Assembly (NCBI GenBank): GCA_027475525.1
Contig: JAMWFC010000082.1
Coordinates: 1,178,001-1,242,000, forward strand
Direction: 5' to 3'
DNA from: Macrolepiota albuminosa
Lineage: Eukaryota > Basidiomycota > Agaricomycetes > Agaricales > Agaricaceae
DNA: 64,000 nt
Below, piece by piece: positions 44,242-52,859 of the stretch (within the stretch, counting starts at the first letter, position 1; every line of letters begins with the position of its first letter). Under the pieces are notes generated by a model, which saw nothing but the letters and a program-made list of their open reading frames with translations, searched no databases and had not been told where the DNA came from. The translations under genes were made by a program, and so were the position numbers.

Positions 44242-44905
44242 GGTCAATACATCTAGTTCCGCCGTCGATAGAAAGCCTGTATCGTGGGTGCTAAGGAATA
44301 GCGCCCGTCGTTCCTCCGTAAATCGTCCAGTAGGTTCAAAGGGTGGCGGGTTCGGATTAAGTTCGGGAAGGGTCGCTAACGGGTCTCCAATGATCTTTCT
44401 TTCGATGCGAAATTCTTCGGGTACACCGCTCGCTACCGGTTTCGTTTTAAGCGCTACGGGCTTGTATTTCTTTTTAACCTGAACCCCTTTGCGCTTAGGG
44501 GTACTGTTGTTAGCAAACGTATTATAAATGGAACTCTGGTTTCTAGCGAAACCGGATATCAAAGGTTCTTTAGAATCAGGGGAAGAAACGAAATAAGTGT
44601 CTGTCGAAAGATTTTCAGTAATATCGGATGCAGTGAGGTATAAGTAGGATAAAGCTTCGCTAGTAAGCGACGTAGAAGTGTTCAAGATCTCAGGGGCTAA
44701 AGGGGTATATGATATAAGGGTTACTTGCCCAGTCCGATGATTATAGTCCAAAACAAGCGCTTCATCTCCATGATCCTCATCACTCATCTCCTCGATGGCG
44801 CCGGAAAACACTCGCAAGGTTCGTCGCTAACAAGCGCTTCATCTCCATGATCCTCATCACTCATCTCCTCGATGGCGCCGGAAAACACTCGCAAGGTTCG
44901 TCGCT
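44242..44905 (-). CDS. Element D protease-RT linker
   Basis: Open minus-strand frame (44104-44817) holding LDYNHRTGQVTLISYTPLAP, STSLTSEALSYLYLTASDI and KIIGDPLATLPELNPNPPPF, the stretch that leads from protease to RT in this lineage. It is flanked on both sides by 77-bp duplications (44088 and 44752), which are the reason it appears as a separate ORF. Confidence 0.75.
44752..44905 (+). repeat. 77-bp tandem duplication
   Basis: At the protease/linker ORF break of element D. Confidence 0.85.
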
Positions 44906-45928
44906 AACGTAAGGTTGCTTCCTTGGTCCAGGCTTCTGGAACCTTCCTCGGGGAAATGTTGGTACCGTCCTCCTGACTCCAGAATTGGGGTCGCTAATAG
45001 TTAGCGTCGTTTCCTCCTCGGACATTGTTTTGACTACTGATCGCGCTAGCACATCAAAGGGCCTGCCCAATAATAAATCGTAGGCAGGCGATCTAAGTAT
45101 GTGAATTTGTAGGTAGAACGTTAGATCGCCTATAGCACATGGCACGTTCCGAGCCATCCCCAAGGATTGATCGATCGTGCCATTAGCGCTCTGCATGTTA
45201 AGAATGATCGTTGGATCGTAAATGATACCCAGCTCGTTAGCGACGTCGGCAGCCATTGAAATAATTTGGGATCCGCTATCCACGATCGACTCTATTTCGC
45301 TTTTCCCATCAACTGTCAGCATAATTGAGCGAATCGCGTGAGAGTCTTGGGCTACAGTCAAGATGGCGGGATCGTCGCTAGATCTTAGCGATTTGAGGTA
45401 GGTTTCGACCGGGTCAACGGACGTGGCTTCTTTAGGTGGTGCGACCTCTTCCTTGGTTTCAGGAGCTACCGTCTCGGTTATATATGCGAAACCAGGCAGC
45501 GCGTCGTCGCATTCGTCCACCGTCGCTACATTGTTAGCTACGTTTCGTCGAGGGGTAACCGCGGTACGCATCTGGTTCCTGACATCTGGCGCCACGCTGC
45601 ATAACTCTCCTACCGATAGCGTAACCTGACTTTGCATGATACGATCAAAAACTAACTTCGACTTCTCCAGATCATATATAGGCGCCGTGGGTCGATATCC
45701 CCCCGTAGGCTTATCTGGCGCTCCAAAGTTACGATTGAGGGGCGGGGCGTAGTTGCCTCCTAGTCCAGCGTAAGGATGTAGCGGTGGTTCCGGAACGGCC
45801 GGTGCTTTGGTGGCTTCTGGTACTTCGTCGTTAGCGCTAGAGGTTGAGGCTGGTGTTGGGGTGGGGCCTGTCGTCGCACCCGACGGTCTGTAATCCTTTA
45901 AAGGCTGCTTGCCCTTTTTGATCTCCAC
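44906..45928 (-). CDS. Element D retropepsin-like protease
   Basis: Open from about 45928. After a basic/Pro-rich leader come GKSEIESIVDSGSQIISMAA (catalytic DSG, about 45265-45310) and NELGIIYDPTIILNMQSANG, LLLGRPFDVLARSVV, then a Ser/Thr segment. It lies between gag and the RT linker, separated from gag by the 46002 duplication. Element C carries the decayed counterpart at 18691-19206. Confidence 0.85.
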
Positions 45929-46001
45929 TCCATCGAAGACCTGATTCTTTAGCGACCTCAGTTCCTTTTCTAGCGTCTCAATCCTTTCCTCGCGGGATAG
46001 C

Positions 46002-46155
46002 GTGGGTCGGTCACTGATAGCGTTTAGCTGGAGTACTTCGTGAATTAGTGCTTGTTGAGGAGTCGCCTCTGCTTCTGTGTGGGTCGGTCACTGATAGCGT
46101 TTAGCTGGAGTACTTCGTGAATTAGTGCTTGTTGAGGAGTCGCCTCCGCTTCTGT
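46002..46155 (+). repeat. 77-bp tandem duplication
   Basis: At the gag/protease ORF break of element D; one C/T mismatch. Confidence 0.85.
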
Positions 46156-47469
46156 TGTCGTCGTGCTATTCAGGTTGCCTGTCGCTAAGTTCCCGGGGTT
46201 CCGACGGTGCCACTCGTCAATGCGTCCCTGGAACGTCTTATGCTCGGGATATAGGGGAATGATAGCGCCCGAAGGTAAGACTAGTTTCCCGTCCATTCCC
46301 CGGCGCGCCTTCCCTTGTCGCAGATATTGTTCAAGGATAGCGCACCTACCCCTGGTCATGGTATGTCCTGCCTCGCCGCAAAAATGGCAAAGTCCCGTCG
46401 GTACGTTGTTTCTAGGCGCCGAGAGACTAGTCGAGATCAAGGTTTCCAGTTTATTCATGACGTTAGCGACTGCATTGTTAACGGCATTCTCCAAATCCTC
46501 CTTCTTGACGTACCCATTACGGTCATTGGCGGCGCTAGGCGCTGGCGACTCTGTCTTGGGTGCCATTCCTCCGTGGTCCGCCCCAGGTCGCTGTAATGGT
46601 ATACCCGTATCCGTGCCTTTTAATACCCACTTTCCTGCCTCAAAGACCTTTTCTATGTCGTATGGTTCCTCGGGGTGATGGTCATGCATAATGATCTCCA
46701 AGCGTCGCGCAATCTTAGTCCATAACGAAGTCGGGAATCCTTGTTGAAACAAACGGCGCTCCTCGTTCCCATATAACTTCCCATTTTGGACCAGCCATCT
46801 CGCTATCCGCTGGAAATCACGATAATAAGTTGATAGCGCTCCTAATGTATAGATACCAGCCGCGAAAGTGTCCTGTACTAGCTTCTGGATTTCCATTACC
46901 GTATAACGCGTAGCTTCTTCAGCGCCAGGATATAAATGAATGATGGCCTTTTTCCATTCATCATAGGTAAAAGGCCTAGGTGGTGCATCACTAGTAAGTC
47001 CTTGGAACTCCTTCAGCCCTGTCCATGATTTGGCTGTGTCGTATGAGACGTATCTGGCGGCGTATTCTTTCATCTGTGTATTGTCGGTCACCCGACAGTC
47101 GCGTAGCAGATACTCCAACTCTTTGAAGTACTGCGTTAGTTCGCGAGGTTTCGTTTCGTCCCATTTTGGCGACGAGAAGTGGTTTCGGGGTGGCATGCGC
47201 TGATTGTTCGGCTGATCCATACCGATAGGTGTATTTGTCGAGGTAGGAAGGGTGCTAGGTTCTGGCGATAATAGCCTAGATAACTCTTCTAGAGGCGTAA
47301 GCGGCGTATGGTTTTCGCCTGCTAAGTACTCAAATGGTCGGGAAAAAGGGAAAAAGCTTTCGGCTAAGCTGTCTGGGGCGGCCTCAAGCTCCTGATCCAA
47401 AGTCTGTCTCGGTAGCGCGCCTGGTAAGTGTGGTGAGTCGGTGGTACTTGGTTCAAACGCGCTCTCCAA
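46045..47469 (-). CDS. Element D gag
   Basis: 474 codons open; the first in-frame ATG is at 47220 (MDQPNNQRMPPRNHF), although the frame is open upstream without an ATG. Capsid-like region: WDETKPRELTQYFKELEYLL, RPFTYDEWKKAIIHLYPGAE, MEIQKLVQDTFAAGIYTLGA, FQRIARWLVQNGKLYGNEER. One zinc knuckle, CHFCGEAGHTMTRGRC (CX2CX4HX6C), lies at about 46370-46420. The C-terminal end runs into the duplication 46002-46155. Element C has the decayed copy. Confidence 0.88.
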   Translation of the reverse strand: MESAFEPSTTDSPHLPGALPRQTLDQELEAAPDSLAESFFPFSRPFEYLAGENHTPLTPLEELSRLLSPEPSTLPTSTNTPIGMDQPNNQRMPPRNHFSSPKWDETKPRELTQYFKELEYLLRDCRVTDNTQMKEYAARYVSYDTAKSWTGLKEFQGLTSDAPPRPFTYDEWKKAIIHLYPGAEEATRYTVMEIQKLVQDTFAAGIYTLGALSTYYRDFQRIARWLVQNGKLYGNEERRLFQQGFPTSLWTKIARRLEIIMHDHHPEEPYDIEKVFEAGKWVLKGTDTGIPLQRPGADHGGMAPKTESPAPSAANDRNGYVKKEDLENAVNNAVANVMNKLETLISTSLSAPRNNVPTGLCHFCGEAGHTMTRGRCAILEQYLRQGKARRGMDGKLVLPSGAIIPLYPEHKTFQGRIDEWHRRNPGNLATGNLNSTTTTEAEATPQQALIHEVLQLNAISDRPTQKQRRLLNKH

Positions 47470-47527
47470 CAGGAGGCGGCGCTGTCGCTGGGCTCGAGTT
47501 TCCGGCGGAATTCTGTCTCAGAAGAAC

Positions 47528-47545
47528 CCCTCGCGGTGGGCTCCA
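47528..47545 (-). promoter_or_regulatory. Element D candidate tRNA primer-binding site
   Basis: Three bases after the 5' LTR, the minus strand reads TGGAGCCCACCGCGAGGG. A leading TGG (pairing with tRNA CCA) is the usual sign of tRNA priming, in contrast to B and H. I could not identify the tRNA. Confidence 0.5.
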
Positions 47546-47548
47546 AAA

Positions 47549-48618
47549 TGATGACGCCAACTGTGGTTGGGTGCGCTGGACGTATACGCAGTACAACGCC
47601 GTCTCCAGCGCTTGGCGTACGTAGTTGTGAGGAGTCCTGACAGGGTCCCGGTGTGCTCAAGTGGAAGTAGTAAAACGATGCGCTAGATTATAGCGCTTCG
47701 GGGGCTACCTGGCAGACGGTAAGCGTCGTAGTTTAGGTAAGAATATTGGAGAAAAGTCGAATAGCGCAACGTATTGTGCCCGTAGGTGGCACCGTAAACA
47801 ATGAAGACGAAATAGACGAAGCTAGCGCCCGACTTAGTGACAAAGTCGAAGGAAGCTAGCGCGAGTTGAACGCTAAGTGTAACTGTGTGTTTGAGGGGTT
47901 ACAATTCGTTGTTATATACATGAAAAGTAGCTATTTTATATACAGTGCGCTACCGTGTTTGCCAAGATACAAGTCCATCTGCGGCGCTACCTCCTAGCGC
48001 CTCTCCTCGTGGTTTACTCTAACGGCGACCTGTCAACGGCGACCTTGTGCACATGGCTGACGGCGACCAACGGCGTTATGACCCACGGCGACCTGCGGTG
48101 ACTCTATATTGACTTAGAGTTGTACGAGTCTGCTCACTTTTCTATAACTCCGATTGGCCAGGCCGTTCCGGGGTATGGTCGGAAAATCCTCGACAGACGC
48201 CGTGAGCGCTAATGTCAGCGCTACTCATTGTATTAGTTCCTGTCAGGTCCAGATGTCGGATTTAAGTATATCCAGTGCCGCCGTTGTTGATCCCTTTAGA
48301 CTTCTGATTGAAGTGCCTCGTCTAATGGCAGCACCTGCTGCTGGCTTCTTCTGGAAGTGATCGGGGTTTAGTTATAGTCCTCTCCCGCCGTCGTGTTAGC
48401 GCTATACGTTATGAGCCTCCTTCGTCCTTGGGCTAGGTGAAAGGAGTGTGCTGTAGGCCTGGTAGCTAGGGGTTAGGATAAGTTTCCACATTCTGTAGTA
48501 ATTTGCCAGAGCTAGAGCTGCTCTATATTCCCAACTGGTCGCTAGAGTCCTGAATACGTCAAGTGTCGGTTGGCCTATAATGTCCCTTGATGCACTCAGT
48601 CCGAGTAGAAGCCTATCA
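47549..48618 (-). mobile_element. Element D 5' LTR (right)
   Basis: 1070 bp partner of 34926-35995. On the minus strand TATATAAAATAG (about 47931-47943) is a good TATA box for D transcription. Followed by ACGG (48619-48622) and then by the rest of element G. Confidence 0.92.
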
Positions 48619-48641
48619 ACGGTTCGACCACGCTGCACATA

Positions 48642-49625
48642 ATGCGCGCTCAAGACCCCTCCACACCGTTTGACCTGGATCAGCTTGCGCAGTACGCACT
48701 GATCTTTGGTTGTCCTGGTATGGAAAACACGTATCAAGGCATTGCGGTGGATAATGCCTACCGCATGCACTGGCGAACCCTCTTCGGGTTCGCCTTATGC
48801 CGAGCTCTTTGCGCTAACAGCGCAGCCAAGCCCGTGATTGTGCGGCGCATGACTCTCGTCATGGCCCACCCGGGTTTGTATCGTGAGGCTATTGTCTCAT
48901 ACAATGACATGTTTCCCGACCAGCCGTTTGAGCCCCAACGAGGGCCCCAGCTGGAACTCCACCCCGTGCATATCCCTGATGATTTTGCACGTAACTTCTC
49001 TGACGACGATGCGCTACGCATCTTACTGCACAATTGGATACCTGCCGACTGGGTGGACCACACGTATACTTACGGCGTGGTCTTCCTGGAACAGCAGTTC
49101 CACGCACCCACGATGTCTATGGACATCTTCCAACAGATCGACGACAAGCGCATGGAGCGCTTGAACGGCTATAGTACCCCCCCCACAATCCCAGAGTGGG
49201 ATGGATGGCGGGAGATGACCAAAGACGATCATTATTGTCTCATGTTCAAACACGACGAAGAAAGTTGTCTTCCCGAGAACCCCAAGGCCAATGGCCTCTA
49301 CTACCTCATTGGCATGGACCCGAACCAGGTCCACCTTCTAAAACGTCCGGCAGTGCATGCCAAGCCTGCCGACGACACAGACCCAAGCTGGGTCAACCTC
49401 ATTCCACGCACAGCGGCGCATGGTACGCTACCCACCAATGTTTCAGCGATTAACGTCGCACTAACTGATTCTATGGTGGTAGACATGCCTGTAGTCGAGG
49501 GGCCTATAACCCCACCAAGGACGGAATTGGCGCCTCCCCCTCCCACGATTAACGTTGCACTGGAGGAGGAGTCAATGGTGACTGAGACGGGCGTGGGTGC
49601 GGGGACATTGTCGGACGGATCATAG
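48642..49625 (+). CDS. Element G ORF3, second part (unknown function)
   Basis: 327 codons from ATG 48642 to TAG 49623-49625. N-terminal LDQLAQYALIFGCPGMENTY, then HPGLYREAIVSYNDMFPDQP, LHNWIPADWVDHTYTYGVVF, FQQIDDKRMERLNGY, GLYYLIGMDPNQVHLLKRP and a low-complexity Pro/Thr tail. No signal peptide or transmembrane segment is evident. The ATG overlaps the stop of the preceding ORF (TAATG). Element I carries the same protein in decayed form (VHPGLYWEAVADYN, LANSIPLEWVHHAYTFGVVY), so this is a conserved part of the family, not random sequence. I recognise no known domain. Confidence 0.65.
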   Translation: MRAQDPSTPFDLDQLAQYALIFGCPGMENTYQGIAVDNAYRMHWRTLFGFALCRALCANSAAKPVIVRRMTLVMAHPGLYREAIVSYNDMFPDQPFEPQRGPQLELHPVHIPDDFARNFSDDDALRILLHNWIPADWVDHTYTYGVVFLEQQFHAPTMSMDIFQQIDDKRMERLNGYSTPPTIPEWDGWREMTKDDHYCLMFKHDEESCLPENPKANGLYYLIGMDPNQVHLLKRPAVHAKPADDTDPSWVNLIPRTAAHGTLPTNVSAINVALTDSMVVDMPVVEGPITPPRTELAPPPPTINVALEEESMVTETGVGAGTLSDGS

Positions 49626-49992
49626 ACCCATATATTTTGTGTGTAGATAATTCTGAGTAGTTCACTTGAATTGTTCCAGCTGATACGCACTCTAGAGTCG
49701 CGTGTAGATACAGCGGACCCAGAGGAGGGGTCACTTCTTTTTGTTTCTTGTTTTTTTTAGTGTTTATATATATATAAACATTTTTCAACCCACTGCTAGC
49801 GCAATATGCGCCCTTGTCTGATAAGGACTGTCCCTTATTGTGTCCAGGATACACATCTACACTGCGACTCAATGCTAACGCTGTGAAGCAACGCGATACG
49901 CATGTAATCTTCTGTCTCTTGCACTATCGTGCATCCGTTATTCTATTCTACCTTCCTTCCTAAGACCGAGTATTTGGTCTCATTGGGGGGTA
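49626..49992 (+). other. Element G 3' untranslated region and polypurine tract
   Basis: No ORF. A T-rich stretch at 49735-49760 and TATATATATA at about 49767. The run TTGGGGGG at 49983-49990 before the right LTR is the likely polypurine tract. Confidence 0.55.
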
Positions 49993-50176
49993 TATAACGG
50001 AGTTAACCGGTATTACTCCGTATTACTAGCGTCAACGACGCTATAATCGTTTACTCTAGTATTACGTAAGACAACATCTTGTTTTCGCACTAAGTACTAG
50101 TCAAATCCGATATTGCGGTCTGATTTAGCACTGTGTGAAATACACAGATAGTTCTAGCTCGTAACCCAAGGTTACA
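49993..50176 (+). mobile_element. Element G right LTR
   Basis: Matches 29378-29551; begins TATAACGGAG (TG changed to TA) and ends GGTTACA. It has ten extra bases from a local GTATTACTCC duplication. Followed by TTCC, the target duplication. Confidence 0.85.
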
Positions 50177-51239
50177 TTCCCACTCAGTACAAACTTGTTA
50201 AAGTATTATTGTAAGCTGAATTGAATTTTTCAGATTCTTTGAACATTTATCACTCTCAAAAAAATTAGTGTATCAGTAGTCTCTAAGTTTTTTCTGATTT
50301 TTCAGTGATTTTTCTGGAAGTTCTGAGTATTTTCTATCAAGATCTATTGGAAAACACACTAAAAAGGCAATTTCTTGTTCAATCTTTTTGTTTTTCAACT
50401 CAAGTCTTAAATTTAACTTCAATACTATTATTAATTTGTTGATATTTTATGTTCTGAGTAGTTAAAAGCTCAAATACAATCTCAACCTTACTTTTTTCGG
50501 TGCAAGAAATTGAGCTCAAATTTGACTTCAACTCATTCAAATATTAACATTACATTGTTTAATATATAAAACATTAATTTATTAACTCTGCACTATATGA
50601 ATCTTCAATAAAATATGCTCAGGACATACATACATTGGGTGCAGAGAATGACATTATTTTGTAATCCAATTAATTTCAGAATTTGATTTAAATAGTTTTG
50701 TTAAAAAACATTTTAACTGAACTTAGAAAAATAAAAAAAAATTGCCACAGGAAGCTTGTTCTGGTTCTTAGGCTTACACCAATATAGTCCCTCCAATACA
50801 TTTGAGAGCATTAGACCAAGTGCCATCCAAAATCTAATTACAATATTTTTTTAATGATTTTGACAGAAAGATTTAAATAAAAATCTGAACTTAATTGCAT
50901 TATTTTCACTGTATTTTTACATTGTTTTGGCAAAAAATATTATTCCTGCACCCAATGATAAAGAAAGGAACCAACAAAAAAACAAAAATGATTGCAGAAT
51001 ATATGTATCATGCAAATTGTGTTAAACAATAGAAAGAGCTGAAAATCTGATGTGCACAGCCACAAATTCAAAGTCAGCTTATTTGATAAGCTGCTGACAA
51101 AGATAAGCTAAGATTTTGATATTCTAACAAATCTTAGGTTAGCAGTGCTAAAAAAGGGTGAAGTTCACACAGGTCGTCCCATAATCCAACCAAATACTTA
51201 TATAATATATAATAACATTAACTAATCATTGTTTGAACA
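50177..51239. other. AT-rich non-coding stretch right of element G
   Basis: No gene seen. 50210-50345 is an inverted, diverged copy of 28387-28545, so related AT-rich repeats lie on both sides of G. The rest is unremarkable AT-rich sequence. Confidence 0.5.
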
Positions 51240-51241
51240 TA

Positions 51242-52857
51242 CACTGGCTCAAAAAACTGCCTCAATGTTTGGCCTTTTTGGAAAGATTCACATGGTGTGC
51301 AACAATTATGTAAGAAAAAAATTGTAGGATTTCACATGGCATACAACTATATCTTGGCTTTATAATGACATATAAATCATGTAATTTGGACAAGAACTCG
51401 CTGATTAATAAATCAAACAAAATATTCAATCATTGGGGCAGTTTTTTGACTCACTTTAATTTTCATATTTTCTCAATACTTTTCAGCAGTAGAAGATGGA
51501 AACACCTTGTGAGAAGTGTAAACAATGTCGTGTGACCTTGTTTTAACCAATTTGACATGTTCAACTTCAATAAATCACTTTCTTCACACTCTACCACCAT
51601 TATGCGACCTGTTTCTGCTGCCAATCGCTCTTCTGTTGCTTCTCTCCTCAATGAGGAGTATTCTCAGTGTCAAATCCAAGCAAAAACTGGCCTGGAAAAG
51701 GGCACTGTGGGGAGGATCAGCAAAGAGCTGGAGAGCAACAAAGAGAATCATCCTGGAGGTTGTCCTTTCAAGCTTACAGCATGTAACAAACAGTCTATTA
51801 TTCATCAAATTACTACTAGAAAGCTGAATAATGCTGTTCAAGCTACACAGTTCATTAATTCTGTCATCTCTAGTCCTGGCAATTTTCAGACAGTCAGAAA
51901 TGCATTGAAGGAGGCAGGCTTTTGCTCAGCAACAAAGAAAAAAGTTCTTATGCTCAAGGCTGCTTATCATGCAAACTGGCTCAAATTTGCTCAGTATCAT
52001 AAAAACTGGACAGTGGAGGATTGGAAAAGAGTTTTGTGGAGTGATGAGACAAAGATTAATTGGATTGGATCAGATGGGAAGGTATATGTGTGGAAAATTC
52101 CAGGAGAACCACTATCTGACTGCACTATTACACCAACTGTCAAGCATGGAGGAGAAAACAATTTAATGGTATGGGGCTGCATGGGTTGGAATAGAGTAGA
52201 GAAGCTCATAGAAGTTCAGGGGAAGATGGATGCTGCACAGTCTTGTGAGATTTTGGATGAGGGAGTGGTGGAAAGCTTTGAGAAATTGGAAATGAAGGAG
52301 GAAGGACAATATTTTCAGCAGGACAATAACCCAAAACACACCTCCAAATGGGCAACAACCTGGTTTTCTGATAACAACATCATTGTGATATCCTGGCCTG
52401 CCCAATCCCCTGATCTCAATCCCATTGAACATCTCTGTTTTATATCAAGCACAAACTTTTGGAGTATGAGGTACCCCCTAAAGAAGTGCATGATGTGTGG
52501 GAGAGAGTGGTTAAAGAGTGGAATGAAATACAATCAGAGGTATGTCAAAGCCTCATAGAGAGCATGCCTAGAAGGATCAAGGCAGTTATAAAGGCAAATG
52601 GAGGTCATACCAAGTACTAGATATGAAAATTAGAGTAAATTAGAGTGGGTCAAAAAACTGCCCCAATGATTGAATATTTTGTTTGATTTATTAATCAGCG
52701 AGTTCCTGTCCAAAGCACATGATTCATATGTTATTATAAAGCCAAGATGTAGTTGTATGTCATGTGGTTTTCTATGATTTTCTGCTTACATAATTGTTGC
52801 ACACCATGTGAATCTTTCTAAAAAGGCCACACATTGAGGCAGTTTTTTGAGCCAGTG
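51242..52857 (+). mobile_element. Full-length Tc1/mariner element
   Basis: 1616 bp, CACTGGCTCAAAAAACTG...CAGTTTTTTGAGCCAGTG, with TA on both sides (51240-51241, 52858-52859). The inverted arms are long, about 214 bp each (51242-51455 and 52644-52857). Each arm also ends internally with an inverted version of the outer motif (CAGTTTTTTGACTCACT on the left), so each looks like a small inverted-repeat unit itself. Two shorter relatives occur at 16686-16957 and 19209-19971. Confidence 0.92.
51557..52558 (+). pseudogene. Tc1/mariner DD34E transposase (one frameshift)
   Basis: Cut-and-paste transposase. N-terminal helix-turn-helix region (VASLLNEEYSQCQIQAKTG, LEKGTVGRISKELES). Catalytic residues: first Asp in VLWSDETKI (about 52035), second in YFQQDNNPKHTSKWA (about 52322), Glu in SWPAQSPDLNPIEHL (about 52425) exactly 34 residues after the second Asp, as in the Tc1 group. 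After IEHL the frame shifts: one base is missing near 52437, and the family-typical C-terminus continues in another frame to TAG at about 52618-52620. The same loss is in the deleted copy at 19508-19717. Otherwise open for 333 codons. Confidence 0.88.
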
Positions 52858-52859
52858 TA

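Noticed and set aside
48642..49625. ORF3 as a retroviral-type envelope protein
   Set aside because: Position fits, but there is no signal peptide, furin-like site or transmembrane segment.
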